A stretch of DNA of 64,000 nucleotides from Lumnitzera littorea (GCA_024138015.1 JAMXBB010000010.1:52886320-52950319); one strand, 5' to 3'. Shown: positions 34,530-48,529, numbered from the stretch's first letter. Notes: generated by a model from the sequence alone, not told the origin. Translations and numbers: made by a program.

Positions 34530-36480
34530 TGCATAGGGACCAAAGTAGAGCTCATCTATGTGACTCCTTTGCCCATGTTGTTGTGAGGATCTTTAACTAG
34601 CCTCCTCAATGGTGCAAGGAGAGTGTGGACCTAACTACCAGAGGTCTCTTCTACAACAAAGGTGTGCTATATATGATCGCTGGAGATCTCCTCAATAAAT
34701 GGTCTGCGAAACTCAAATCCTAGTGGTTCAGGAGATGCTGGTAGCACGTAGTATGGTAAAAACGCATCGTCTCGAATCTGTATGTTAGCCTTTCCAAGTC
34801 CTCGGCCTCCCATTCAACAACAATCATGTCCTTAACAACCCCTTTCTCGCTATAGCTCGTCCGATGGAGAGTCATCTTTGTCTACATCATGACCAGGTGC
34901 AAGTTGATCGCTTATGTGGACCCTAATAATCCCTTAGATGAGGTCATCAACCCTATGCCCCCCGATATAATGTCCTTGTATGACATATGCAATAACTTAT
35001 TTATGAAATCTGCTTACAATCCGAACATAAAAGTTTGATTAGCATATAACTAGAAAAACAAATGAGTAATTAAAATAGCAAATGTATGTACCATATAAAT
35101 CTAGGAGGCCCCTGATCAGCCAATGTATCTGTGAGTAACTTAGTAGTACTAGGGACGTAATTAAGATATACATCAGGTAGGGGCTAGACTTGGACTATCT
35201 GGTTTCATCAATCCTCCTACTATGCTATATAATCTACATGACTAGTTGTCCAATTGATCTTAGTCCTATGCCTCAAGTCAATTTCACGTAATGCCTGTCC
35301 ATTGTCAAGGTGGGTTGGGATTGCCTACATCCCACCAATTTGGCAAGCCACATAAACGAGATAATGCATCTCAAACATTTAGAAGCATATTAGTGGGACA
35401 TGGACTAGCTACACATCACACCATCCCGATAATAAGTGGAGAGTCTAGCAACATCTTCATATGGTAGGGAATCCAAACAACCTAAAATGTAATAATGAGG
35501 TTAAAAAAAAGTAACACTTGCTGAATGAATAAGTAGTTGGTTTTGTTAATTGTGTACCTACTCCGAATCCTATTGATCGAATGCATCTCTGTATTGGCTA
35601 ATTGCATACGTAGGTAGCTTGGTGACATCAAACTCTACCCCCCATCAACTCATAAGTGGTTGATTGTCGACTATTGATGTAATCCGAAGACGTAAAAGGG
35701 CAATGTGTAGGAAATTGTCTTATGCCCACAGTTGAAGAATTGCTAGTAGACTGCTAATCTCTCCTGCCTCTATCTTAGAAGTGAGGCACAACTAGCAATA
35801 CAGCCACGCCAAGCAAGTTGCTCTTTAAGCATAGCACCTAGCTATGGTGAGGTCCAATAAGAGAAGGAGGAACATAAGGTGTATTACGTTGTTGGACTTG
35901 CCAAGAACAGTATATCCCTGATCAACTGCATGATATGTGCCCCTATATAGCATTGTACCATAACGTAATCTACATCAAAAGGAAAATAAATGAAATTGTC
36001 CTTCGACCAGGATAATTTTAATCGGCCACCCTTCATAACACTCTTTGGTGGGAGAATTCTTAGTAGGCAATGTCATAACTTGCCTCACCTAGTAGATGCC
36101 GCCATGCCTGTAATTGCATTGCCATCAGCAGGGAGACCAATGAGCAAAGATATATCCTATAACATCATAGTCATCTCACTAGTGTGGAAGTGAAAGGTAT
36201 GCGTCTCCTCCCTCCATCGCTCAACCAGAGTGATAATCAAGTGCCAGTCCAACTATATGAAGGGAACTTATTGTGCACTGATGAAACCTGATCGATCCAA
36301 ATATGGGATCATGCATGGATCTATTGAGATCTCCTCGCCATCCCAATGCTTAAATATCACCTTACGTTTGTGGCACCTAAGCCAATAGTTCTCCTATAAC
36401 CAAGGAGGAAGAACTAATCTTAGATGCATTATACGAAATGAACATGCCGTAAGTATGTTTTCAATTTTCATTTTCTTACT
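34530..36480 (-). pseudogene. Plant mobile domain (PMD, MAIN/MAIL1-like) protein of the MULE
   Basis: LVERWREETHTFHFHTSEM at about 36230-36170 is followed in frame by LIGLPADGNAITGM, then GGRLKLSWSKDNF (about 36020) and VDYVMVQCYIGAHIMQLI (about 35960). This is the order of the PMD family (PF10536; often annotated serine/threonine phosphatase 7 long form or aminotransferase-like). Stops appear within the frame, for example at about 36155. PMD proteins include MAIN/MAIL1 of Arabidopsis, linked to transposon silencing, and are known in Ty3 and MULE transposons. It lies 3' of the transposase on the same strand. The function inside the transposon is unknown. Confidence 0.78.
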
Positions 36481-36756
36481 TGACTATCACATACTAGCTC
36501 AAACTTATGGGATGGCTGTAAGTGAAGAAGAGACCTATCAACTGGTTTTGGATCCATTTGCCCCTATAAGTACAAAAAGAAAAAAAAATAGTAAGCTTGC
36601 CATCACACTCATTAAGGAAAATCGAAATGTAAGTAAAATAAAAATTTCTTAAATACATTTTCATATATATTATCAATCAACATTAAGTGAGTTTTTTACT
36701 GTAACTAAGTCAAGTACCAGTAGATTTACTTGAAGTTGATTGTCTCCCTCACTACA

Positions 36757-39310
36757 GACATCTTCTCATATTATGTCAATCCCCACCACATAGTCTACAT
36801 GTGTAAGTCAATGATCCCTTTCGAATGTCTATCTCATTTTGGAATCATTTCTCTTGTGACTTGCCTGGATTCCTAACCCTACTTGAAGTTTGAACTGGAT
36901 GCTACATAAGAATGTTAAGATAAGACCAATTGGCCATATCAGTACATGGCATGAAGGAACACACGTATACACGTAGCTGATTTTGCAATGTGTATCAATG
37001 CCCAATATGTGCAACATAGTCCATGCTCATTTTCCCTATAACAACTATAGCATGGGAGTACAGAATCTTGTATGTTTGCCACTTATTACAAGTACACCAC
37101 CAAGTCCTAAGTGAAACCATTTGGCTGTTCTCTCCTTTATGCCCATGTGATGTAGGTTGTGGCACAATAATGACCTTAAATATCTATTCATTACAGTAAA
37201 AAATTACAACATAGTGACCACTGGCCAATTTGCGCTACATGTCAAACTTTCTTTCCACAAATTTAGTAAGTACTTTGCCAATGCCCATTAGCTCTGCCAA
37301 CTTGATTCTCCATTTGTTGAAATAGTTGTTGCAGTTGTAGAAAGTTTTCTTCAGTAGATCCACAACAAGTAAGTTCCTAGCATCTCACAAAGCACTGTTG
37401 TAATTCTTGGCAATGTTGGTTGTCCTATGAATAAACTGAGCTCCGTCGTCATACGCCAATGTCCACATCTTAGGATGTAGTCCTAAAGTAAACTCTAGTA
37501 TGAGGCCTCATTGTCTTGGCCTTGTTGTAGTATACGCAAAGCTTTCAAGGTTGCAACTAGTAAGCGGCCTTCTTTATCAACTCCTTATAATCTTTGTTCT
37601 TAGGCTTAGTATTAAAGTTATTGATAACATGACAGATACACTACTGTTACGGCTAACCACTTAGCCACATTGCATTTTCGCCCTTTACTACAGACTGGAT
37701 CCTAGCATGACGATCCGAAATTAAACATATATCAATGTAATCTCTTATAACATGCATAAACACACATATTAGCAACCAACGCTAGCTATCCTGACATTCC
37801 TCATCGACTAGGGCAAAATCTAGCGAGACTATGTGATTTTGATGGTCAACTTTGGTTGTAGTCAATAGTTTATGTTTGTACTTTCCATAAAAGAATGTTC
37901 TATCGATTGTAATGATAGGCCTACAATGTATAAAGGCCTCAATACACAATTCGAATGCCCAAAAGACTCTATCAAAGAACACATGCTCATCAATATCACT
38001 GTCTTGCCATTTCCACTATACCATAGTACCAAGATTATCTTCTTGGATGACATTTAGTAGATGTGGGAACACCACATATGATTCCTCCTACCTTCCATTA
38101 ACCTATTCAATCACTTTATGCTTTGCTTCCTTAATTCTCTTTATGTACATAATGTAACTGTATTCTTTGCATATGGTCGCCTACAAGTGTTTTACCTTAA
38201 CGCTCGGTGACTTTGGTATATCCTTTATCAGAAAGTAGGATAGGGTGTTTAAGTCCAATTTCAAGTGGTCTTGGCTTATAGTAGGATTAAAACACATGTA
38301 TAAACCCACAAACCTAGTTATCACAAAGCATCCAATATGCTGCTTCTTACAAGCTCTAAGTCTTCACTTGCATGCCCTTTCCCAATCAACACATCTGATA
38401 AACCATAATGTAGGTTTGGACTCCTTTACGAAGAAGTTATGGTGGTTCATAACATGACATACCCTCACAACTATTTATAAACGTTTTTTAATTTTTAACC
38501 GCATGCTCACCTTCAATTTAACGTCGAAACTCTATTTACCATCATTTATATTATCCTTAGATGACACCAGTCCATCCCCAACACTTGCTGTATAGAAATG
38601 CACAAGTTCTGACCTCCTGACCGCATCCACATTTGTAGTTAACGCATACCTCCAATCGTTTCATCCACGTGACCCTTGTGCTTCTTCTACTTCCTGTAAC
38701 CAACATTCACTCGGACCAACATCATCATTACAATCTGTATCATCAGAATCTTCATCAATGTCCCTGCAAGCTAGTTCATTCTCCATAATAGTATTTCGGT
38801 TAGACTTGTTAGTGATCATTACATTAGGTTCACAGGACATGCGACTGCTACTCGGTACATCACTTGGTAAGATCAGTTGGGATTCAAACACCTCAATTTC
38901 AATTTGCACTCCAACATCGTTGTTATGCCCTCTAACATCATACTCAACTGTTGGGGGGGCTATTGGTGATGAGTTCATTTCATGACTTTTAATATACAAC
39001 TCCGCTAAATCGCTGGCTCCACCACATCCTCCTAAGGAAGCCATTACTTGTTAGACATCAAAATCATCACTAATGGGGATGACACAAAGCATGTCCTTAG
39101 TCCTGCCTATGAGGGGGGATCTATAAATCAACTTAACCTAGTATGTCATTATGTCAACTCGAAGCCGATTACATATCAATCCAACAAACTAGTCATATGT
39201 AGCCCCAAATGGAACTTCAACTACTGTTCTTGGGCACCTATCGTATTGCATCCCATCCTCTCATTCCACAATATTTCCATCGACATAACAAACTAACCTC
39301 GTATTATCCA
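36757..39310 (-). pseudogene. MULE (MuDR-type) transposase
   Basis: The N-terminal region begins near 39310; an open stretch 39044-38661 is acidic and Ser-rich. It is followed by a MuDR N-terminal domain (ERACK, stop, RLRACK near 38365; PTISXDHLKLD near 38280). The DDE core has FWAFELCIEAFIHCRPII, then TIDRTFFYGKYK with the first catalytic Asp at 37904-37902, and LISDRHARI with the second at 37715-37713. A zinc knuckle ends it (CRLC, HN, C; 36799-36758). Several stops sit where Trp is conserved, consistent with G-to-A decay. Cut-and-paste transposase, not functional. Confidence 0.87.
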
Positions 39311-40149
39311 TTTTACACGTATTTGCCACATTAACTTCATAAACTTCAGCATCCGAATATAAAAACACTACCTTATACTAATAGACACACTCTACTGGAG
39401 TTTGTGAACTTATCACCTAATTTCATTTCATTATCATAATCCATTAACGACACTACGATCAGTACTTACTCCAACTGAAACAAATAAAGAAGTGACACCA
39501 CCTTGCAAGTCAATTCATTCTCTACATCTTTCGATAATAATTATTGTATACATATTACCTAATACACGTGTATATAAAATATAGTAATAAAGACAAATTT
39601 ATGCAAATAAAAACTACATATATATATGTATAGAATATACTAACTAACGAGTACAACGTATAAAAAAGATATATACACGTATATATTAAATATACTAACA
39701 AACGCAAATTTATACAAAAAATTGTTGAGCTTATAGACAGTAGAGTATAAAAAAATATTCAATGCACGTATGTGTTAGAGAAAAAACAAACGCTTCGTTT
39801 CATCTAAGAAATGCTAGTAAACAATAATGTACCATAATGCAACAAATGAAAACACTAATTCTTTGAATGACATGTGCTTAAAGCGAATCAAAATGAGAAA
39901 AAATGATACATTTTCTATATAGATGTCTTGAGAGAGAGTGATGATATAGCGTGGATTGTCTCCCCATTTCGAAAAATCTTCTCACAGTTGAGATCTACAT
40001 TGCACTACTACTTTGAATCTACGATTGATTCACAAAAAAAAAGTATTAAAATCCCAGATTTGGTTAAGCAAGTCTCGAGAGGATTTAGAGAGAGAGAATG
40101 ATATAAGAGAATTATGGAATGCATAATGAGGTGGAAGGAGGGAGGGGAA

Positions 40150-40335
40150 GAAGAAGTCCCTATGGAAATCGCCTCTCTATCCGACTTGGAAACTATCTCT
40201 TAAAAAGGCGATTTTAGCTTAAGTTGAAATTGTCTCTCCGAGAAGCAATTTCATTTATCATATTCCTATGAATATTTTCCTAGGAATGGTAATTTTGTTT
40301 TTGTTTTTTTTTTTTTGCATTTTTTTCCTTTTCCC
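40150..40335. repeat. Right terminal inverted repeat of the MULE
   Basis: On the reverse strand it starts GGGAAAAGGAAAAAAATGC and contains TTCCTAGGAAAATATTC and AAATCGCC blocks, matching the left end. Confidence 0.75.
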
Positions 40336-40345
40336 AAAACAATAA

Positions 40346-43300
40346 TTCATTAAATTAGTTTTATGTAGTTTTTATGATTTTGAGTGTAATTTACTTACAT
40401 TAAAGGGTTTTATATTAATATATATGCGTACTGGGTGCATGGTTTGTATATTTAGTGGTAATATACCTATCTTATATGCTCATTCCATATATTATTTTTG
40501 CAAGTTAATAAATTTATATCTAGCATCTTGTTGTATTTCGGAGCTCGAATTTCAAGTTCTCAATAAATAGAGAGCTAAATCGATAAACTTACATTTTATT
40601 AAATTAAAACTTCTATAATCTTCAATTTACAAAACAAGCTATATAAGGTCACTTTCTCTAACTTTTAGGACCTTATTGTAAAGTTTCATTTAAAATGGAT
40701 AACACTATTACCCTAAATTTAGGGGTTTTGAATCTAAGGCTATTACAAATGAATGACTTTTTCTTTTTTAAAAAAAATAGGTTAAGTAATATCTTTGTTT
40801 TTTAAATATTATGGGATGGTAAATTGGTACACTAAAATTTTATTAGATACGATAAGTAGCAGCTTCAAACATCAAATGCAAACGATTAAGTGAAAAATAG
40901 TTTTGTTAAGACATCATAACTTCAAAGTTAAAGTGTAGATTTTTTTTTTTTTAAAAAAGGGCAATATCTAAAGTTTATATAAGAAGTTTAACATCATATT
41001 GTTGAGGTATTAGAAATATTAAGCCTTGTTGAGGTTCTTTTTAAATTTCTACAAAGGTGATTTTGTTTTAATGAAATACCACTTTGTCAATCCAAAGTCA
41101 AAAAGCTGGTGATAAGTATGTAATCTTATTGTATAGAATATTTACCCTTACAATGCTCAATTAGATAGGCTTCAAATAAGTATTAAAGTTCACAAGGTAA
41201 GTTTACATGGTTAATTTTTTGGAACCTACTTCCACAAGGTAGGATATGATATAATGCCTCTCAAAGCCTGTACTGTAAGATATACAGTGTATGGTTTCCA
41301 TGATACTCTATATACACCTTGTAAATTTTATTAGATAATGTAATATATATTAATAATAAAAATAATCTTATATATTGTTTAGTTGTATGTGTTTTATCTA
41401 TTATGTTCTATAGAAAAGATTGTTATTTTTTATGACTAATGAATGCAAAAGTGCCTTTAAGAGTGACATTATATCTATAGAAGAGTTGATCTACAATTTA
41501 TATATGATGTTTTAATTTCTATAGGACACCCACTCCAAATTGCTACAAGTTCCAGGAGTATTGATGGTAGATCTTCATCAAGTTGTTGAGAACCTATGAA
41601 ATACAAGAGATTTGGATATTGGGGTGGTAAAGTTGGTTTTGACGTAGCCACTTTAGCGCCTAAGTCAGAAGAGAGAAAGAGAGAGAGAGAACGTATATAT
41701 TAGGGTTTGGAATCCTTTACCAAGAGTGTTGATCTTGTATTTATAGAGGAGCTGGCCAAACTATTTTAGGAAGCTAATGAGTATCTTGAGTTTCTCTCTT
41801 TAAATTTTGAATTTATAGAGAAGATTTTGGGAATAAGCTATGACAATTGTTGACTTGCCTTATCCAATTGAGTCATTCTTGCCTAGTCTTTATCCAAACT
41901 CGTAGGTTAGACTTGACTAACCTATGCCTGAATGCCTGGCTTCGCATGTTAGAGATGAAAGCATCAATCGGGCTTTTGATGAGGTGGAACTTGAAACTAA
42001 AACTTGTTATGGACTTTGACTATAACTTGGCCTAAGCTATGATGAGGTCAATTTAGGCTCTAAGGGTTTGGTCCATTCTTTAAAGAGGTTAACATAAACT
42101 TGAAGGCTTACATCAAAAGTAGCCTATCAACAACGAGTTTTGTTTATTATCACAAAAATTTGAAATAACAATGATAAAAAACAAAGTCACTATATCATAG
42201 GTTTTATTACAAGTTCCATAAGTTTTGCATACAAAAAAACTTGTAATATCACGTATAGATTAGTTTTTTAAATTTATGTTAAGTTTGAAATTTATAAAAA
42301 GATAAGAAAATTTTATGGGTTCCACATGATACATTATACCTTGTAGGTTCTATAGGGTACGTGCCCTAAGTGGTTCCGAGTGCTACATTGCAGGTTTTAG
42401 TTTCAAAAGCTTAGGAATCTATCCCTTATAGAGTAGGGTATGGGTAAGATCTCATATGCTACCCACCTTAAACTCGTTCATCCCTATAAAAATTACACGA
42501 GACTTAAGCGAATTCGGTAGATGAAGTTATATTTCATTAAGACAAACTTTTCCAAGAACCATTGGTTTGGATTTTTCTTAACTTTGATCCACCAAGTTTT
42601 AAGACAAGCTAGTGAAGTTTTTGCAATGAATCCTCCCTTGCTTTATCTACAAACAAAGTTTGATGCTAATTCTTCGTGTAACACAAATACACGTTCTTCA
42701 CAATAAATTTTCATAATAGAATAGTTATGCTTAAAATAATTTATATTATTTTATCTACTTGGAAATTGGTTTAAAATTTTAATTGTGGTAACTTTTCTAT
42801 TTTCTCGACAAGGAAATTGTTGTTCTAAGAGAAATAAAAAATTAAGTAATGATACAATCATGCCCTAAATAAAATAATAAACCAACTAATCACCAATGTC
42901 AAAATAAAACCCTTTTTTTAACTTTACATATATAACATATGTAATATATACAACGAATATATAATCTATTTGTTTGCAATATTTATATACACAATATATA
43001 TGCTATACATATAAATACATATGTATATATTTGTTATATGTATTTTTACATAACGAACATATAGTAGATTTATTTCTTATGTATACAATATATATACACA
43101 TATAACAAATATATAACCTATTATACATATAACAATTATATATAAAAATATACAATATACATATAACAAATAAGCATACATTATGTATATATACATTTGC
43201 TGTAGTACATTACAATTATATATAGTAGTTTCAAAATTCATAACGAATCTCTTATTAACAACACATCAATCATCTTAAATAGCATGTTCCTAGTAGTAAG

Positions 43301-43379
43301 TGATAAGAATCAAACTAGAGGACCATTCACTCATTCCTAAATTCATTTCCCATCTTTTGCCAAATATCCAATATATTTA
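40346..43379. other. AT-rich region right of the MULE, no gene recognised
   Basis: It contains a short (GA)n tract near 41670-41690 followed by a possible TATA-type stretch at 41735, and the AT-rich repeat field at 42905-43220. No reading frame of known family was found. Confidence 0.45.
42905..43220. repeat. AT-rich field with recurring ACATATAACAAATATA-type words
   Basis: Many partial copies of ATATACA, CATATAACA and ATATGTATA occur over about 310 bp. Period is irregular. Confidence 0.65.
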
Positions 43380-44207
43380 TCATATTACTTTACTTGCTTG
43401 TGGATTAGCAGCCATGGTCCATCAAGCTCTTTATCAATAGCCTTCCATGGAAGAAGCTAAGCTCCTCTAAAAGACCTATTGCTTGGGTACCCAAACTCCT
43501 GTTGGTACTTTACTATCTCTCGATTGGAGGCAAGCTATCCACAAACTAACCCAACCGAGCTTAGCTCAGCAATTGACAACCCTAACTTAGTTGCAGTGTT
43601 TCCAAGCTGTTAGCTTAGATTGTCATCTTGATTGCCCTAATTGACATGGCACCTTTCTTTGTCTAGAAACTATTTCATTATGCTAGAGTTTACCATCCAT
43701 AGAATGACACAAGTCCCTGGCTTTTTCTAACATTGTACTACTACTATGCGCATATTCTCCTAATAATTGCCATTTTTTGCCTTTGTACGCACGTAGTATA
43801 CTAATTTTAGCTAGAATCTTTTTGGTAAATGTGCACTAACCTAAGAGTTGCCCTAATGACTTATATAGATACTCATTCTGTAATCAACCATAATCAGCTA
43901 ATAAATATTCACTTATTTGTCTTCTTTATTCTTATTCTTGTGTATGAGCTTAACATAACTACCCTGAGTATAAGTCCACTCTTATTTAACCTTTGAGTAA
44001 CGTTATTGGCAAGTACTAAGATTAGTGTTTGTGCATCATATTGAATACTAACTTAAGTACATATGGGTTTTAAGGTCCATCATATTCATAGGGTTAGCAT
44101 GCAAGTTTGCTTAAACCATCGACTACCATATATCCTTTGGGTTATCTTGAGGTTCAAACCTTAGCCTGATTGTTGGTATTCGTGTATCCATCCATAAATC
44201 CACGTCA
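43380..44207 (+). repeat. 5' LTR of the truncated Ty3/gypsy element
   Basis: The right end CACGTCA is firm because the primer site TGGCATGAGAG (44211-44221) follows after three bases. A TATATAGA box is at about 43861. The left end is inferred by length and similarity. Confidence 0.65.
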
Positions 44208-44959
44208 TCTTGGCATGAGAGTTTTGGTAACACAACTTTGTTACTAGAAGTGCTGTTATTCTATGCTATGCTCAACTAAGTTGTAAGGTTGCTATTCCAA
44301 GTTATGTCGAGTAGTAGGAGTGAGAGGGGTGTTATGTGTTCAAAGTAGTGGTTAAAGTTGAGCTGTTAGGTTTGTGGTTTATTTTATTGTAAAGCTTCGT
44401 ATAGTATGTGTTCTATACTTTGTGTTGTTATGTGTAGGTGTCGAGTGTTGTGTTCTGCCATTTGGTAGTGTTTCTATTATTGGGTGACATTACCAGAGTA
44501 TTGCTCATAAGGTTATTGAGTTGGTTGTGAAAATGATTGCCTTAAGCATAAATGTTATGGTAAGAGACAACGAAAGTGGTGTCTTATACCATGGTCAACA
44601 AACTACCACCATCTTAGGTTTATAGATGATAAGATTGATGAAACTTACCACCATATTAGTTGAGTTGACTTGAATCATTAATTTGCTAGTTACTGTCGAA
44701 CCTGTTAAGGATGTTCCTATGAATGTCTAAGTTATTTCCTAACGAACAAGAAAACAAGGAGTAAGGTACTATACTGATAATAATGTTCGATATGGTGTTG
44801 GATATCCAGGATGGAACATCCGAGGAGTAGGAGGTGAAAGGTGAGCCCATAAGGGGATCAACTTAGACAATGTAGAGGAAAGTGAAGAGGAGGAGTACTA
44901 CATGGTAGAGGAGAGAGGAGCTTGACCTACCTGAGGCCTTAAAATGTTAAACCGCATAC

Positions 44960-45700
44960 GCTAACTTACTTTGGGTTTGATAATGCCAATGACTACTTCA
45001 AATGAGAAGATAAGGTCAAGAAGATCTTTGAGTGCCATAAACGTGATCATCGCGTAAAAGTGAGACTTGTTGCCCTTAAATTTACATGGCATGCCGCCTT
45101 ATGGTGGAACAAATCGAAAGTTAGTCGCTGAACAAGAGGAGAACCTAAGATTAAAGCTTGATAAGAAATGAAGGGAGCTATGAGGAGAAGATTTGTCACC
45201 AACCACTACATTCAGGATACTTTTAAGAAGCTGCAAGTGTTGAAGCAAGATGGACTTAGTATGGACAACTATGTTAAAGAGTTCCAAATGCTTATGATCC
45301 GATGTGAGGTTAATGAACTAAAAGCTAGTATATTATCCAAGTTCATTGGAGGATTGAAGTATAAAGTTGGTAAGGTATTAGATGTACAAATGGTAGATAC
45401 TCTTGAAGATACCATCTGAGTTGCTCAGAAGGTAAAGTGTTGAAGACGACAAAGGTATTCTTGAGCTCCTTCAAGCAGGCTTCAATCTGTTTGAATTGTT
45501 CTAAGCAACAGACTAATTAAGCTAGAGTTAAGCAGATCAAAGGCAGTTAAACCTAACTTAAAGTCCCGAGATGTTGAGATGGAAGTATTGAGGAAGTTTG
45601 AGAAGAGACAAACTTTAGGAAGAAAGACTAGTGAAATTAAATGTTTCAAGTACTAGGGCATTGACTACATAGTTATCCAATAATTTTATAAGAGAACAAT
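44960..45700 (+). pseudogene. gag pseudogene of the truncated Ty3/gypsy element
   Basis: DNANDYFK then WHAALWWNKSK correspond to the gag YLEWE and ATWW landmarks. An open stretch at 45168-45419 (MRRRFVTNHYIQDTFKKLQ, then EFQMLMIRCEVNE) holds the middle. A broken zinc knuckle (CFKY, stop) is at about 45640. Several stops are present. Confidence 0.82.
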
Positions 45701-45939
45701 GGTCCTTATGGGTGAGGTGTTGACCATTGAAGTAGACAGTACTGACAAAAAAGTTGAGGAGTTAAGAAAATATATTGCCCACTAAGAAGAGTCGCCAAGG
45801 AAAGAAATTATTATGAATACCAAAGAAGGCAAATACCTAAGCATGGTAGTAAGGAGAACTATGAGTGTTGCCTTTAGTACTAAGGCAAGTAACGAGAGAA
45901 CCTGTTTCATATAGGGTGTAAAGTAAGGGGAATCTTGTG

Positions 45940-46060
45940 TACTATGATTATTAATAGTGGAAGTTGTACTAATGTTGCATTTGCAACTATGGTCGAAAGG
46001 TTAAAGCTATTGACCACTTCTCACCTAAGGCCATATAAGTTGCATAGGTTTTATCACATC
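45940..46060 (+). pseudogene. Protease remnant of the truncated Ty3/gypsy element
   Basis: IINSGSCTNVA corresponds to the retropepsin active site, but the catalytic Asp is Asn (AAT at 45953-45955). The element breaks off shortly after. Confidence 0.7.
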
Positions 46061-46075
46061 CTAAACTCAACGAGT

Positions 46076-48529
46076 TGTAACAATCCTGCTATTAAACCAA
46101 CCTAAGCTAACTATCCCTATTGCTACTAACATAAATATAGTCCATATAAGGTGAACGACGACTTAACCAGCTTTAAAGCCGTTGGATTGGCACCTGTAAC
46201 AAATAAGACATGTGGAGTAACACTTTATAAAATGCATATTCTAATAATTATAGATAGGTCATTTCTTATACATAACCCTATGTACATTGATAGTTTCATA
46301 ATTTTCAAAAGAAATTGTACATCTCTACAAAAGAACTACATTATATATATAAATATAACGAGCCAACAAAGACTATAAGACCTCTCAGGAAGACCTTATA
46401 ATCTTCCTACAAAAGAAAAACAAAAGTGTTATGAGCTTCGATCCATTCGTTAGACTTCATCTTTCACTCCCCAACCCATTGAAATTGACTTATGAATAAC
46501 TATATTAAGGTATCTTTTGGTACTATTTTAAACCTGCAAAGCAATCTATTGGGATGTAGGCTTAACTAACTCGATAAGAAAGGATGAAGTCATAAGAGTA
46601 CATTAGCAAACGTGGTTGTTCAATCATTAACTAAATGCAAATGCAACAGACAAATGATATAGCATCTTACAATGTTTAATTGATACATTGTGAAGTCAGA
46701 GCAATTTCGCCAAAACGTCACACTATCAAACTAAAGTTGGGCTTGTACAATGGAAACACATTTCCTCCCTAGACAACATTCAAACCACGGTTCTCAACCT
46801 TACCGTGACCCCTTCTCTCATCACTTAGTTCAACTGAGGGTAGGAAAAATGATCATTTTTGTTATCCTTATCGAAGTGTCGATATTTAGTTTGATAACCT
46901 AATTGTTACTCCTATTGGGTTATCATGAATGTCAGGTTTGGTCTTAATCAATTTAGGATTAGTCTGGATTGTCAAGTGAGCATCCAAGTTCATACATACA
47001 AAACACGGTATATCAAATAGAATGCAACACTCGGAGTTCAACTCCCAATCACCACTCAGTATCACACGCACATACAATCTAATTACAATCACAAACAAGT
47101 ATTCTTACTCCTCCAAGTATCCTGACATGATACTTTAATATGCTACTAAGTAAAGATCCCAACTTAGCTGCACTTTCTAGCAGTTACTCTTGACTGTAGC
47201 CTCCTTGTTCTTCAATTATACCTAAAATTACAAAATGGATTGGTTTTCAAGCTTCAATTCATTAATCATTAGTTTGTTTTATATGTTATTGGCTGTTTAG
47301 TCATAAATTTTATAATTCATTTTCTCTTAAAAATCTTGATTTCTTGACCGATTAATGATTTTCACAAGTTTCTCTAATTAGCTAAATTCTTTGAGTTATC
47401 ATCTAAGTAGATTTATAGTAGTTTTCTTTAGTCTAAATCCTTTGAGTTTGGTTTTGAGTGTATTTATAATAATTTCCTTTAATCCAAAAATCCTTTGAGT
47501 TTCCCTTTAAGCTATACAAAGGTCGTTCTATCACACCAATTTATCCTCTGAGGCAGCTTCTAAACTTCACTAGGTTAAAATTTCTATTAAAAAATCTTTG
47601 AGCTATCCTATAACTTTGTTATCTATAGAAAATTTAATAAAATCATCCTCCAACTAATCATCTACTTCTCCTATTTTCATATTTACTTCAAAATTTTAGC
47701 TTCTAAACTATTCCTCGAGTAACAATTTAGTGCGTTATTCATTACTAAAATCCTCTGAATTATCCTTTGCCTTTTATCAATATCGTATAATTAATTTATT
47801 TACTAACTCACTTCTAATTTATAGTTATGAAATCAGTTTTTATACAACAAATAACACTTGAACAAACCTTCCTTAGCTTGATTCTTCCCAATTCCCATCT
47901 TAATTCATCAATTGTTTCAAATACACTAAATTAGTTAAATACTAACTTCCATATTTAAGGCCTACTACCAACTTCTCTTAGCTCCTCATTGTATCAATCG
48001 ATCCCAATCACTCCAAAAAAATATCTATACTCTAAATATCTAAGTAAGATTATATAAAGAACCATATCAATTGTTACTAAATACATCATTTTAAGCTTAA
48101 AAATCAAATAAAAATATGAAAACTGGTATCACGAAAAAAAATTGACATAGCAGATTAGTATTAACTCAGGATAATTTATAGAAAAAAATTGAGATAGAAA
48201 CTTCATCATTTACCCAATTTATTACAACTTCAAAAATTATTCAATTTTTTCGATTTCTTAAGGACGTATATATTAGATACTAAATTTATACAAATCAATG
48301 TTTTTTCTAGGTTTTATAAACAAAAATATATAAGAATAAATTTTTTTCAAAATTTTTTGGGCATTTTTAGAAAATTTCCTAAAATTAAGTAGAAATTGGC
48401 CCTCATCAGAGTTTAAAGCTCTAGCCACTAGAAACCACTTGCAGCTTGTCGGCCCCTCTAAACGTCGGTTACTCCTTGTAATTGAGTGGTTAGTTGATTT
48501 CCAGCTTTGCTTTACATCAGTGAACAATC
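46076..48529. other. AT-rich region, no gene recognised
   Basis: No known domain. A loose run of TTTGAGTTATC- and TTTGAGTTTGG-like words occurs at 47390-47520. The 48270-48420 part could belong to the old inverted LTR that begins at 54586, but similarity is too weak to claim. Confidence 0.4.

Larger units (their letters stand above)
33662..40335 (-). mobile_element. Mutator-like element (MULE) carrying transposase and plant mobile domain genes
   Basis: The ends are inverted: both contain an A-rich run and then the shared core CCTAGGAAAATATTC, followed by degenerate AAATCGCCT-type blocks for about 170 bp. The flanks AGAACAATAA (33652-33661) and AAAACAATAA (40336-40345) fit a 10-bp target duplication with one mismatch, within the usual 9-11 bp for MULEs. 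Inside, both genes lie on the minus strand: transposase (about 39310-36757), then PMD (about 36480-34530). Both are interrupted by stops, so the element is not autonomous now. Confidence 0.82.
43380..46075 (+). mobile_element. Truncated Ty3/gypsy element: 5' LTR, gag and protease only
   Basis: It is related to the element at 9972-16181: the same three-base gap between LTR and primer site, similar gag text (EFQMLMIRCEVNE against EFQMLMICYEVEE), and a like protease. RT and all later parts are missing, and sequence from about 46075 is unrelated AT-rich DNA. The left edge is approximate, set by similarity of GCAGCCATG near 43400 to the start of the other LTR. Confidence 0.78.

Noticed and set aside
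38245..38457. Open frames on the plus strand within 37.8-39.3 kb
   Set aside because: All lie opposite the MULE transposase, whose motifs fit the minus strand in order.
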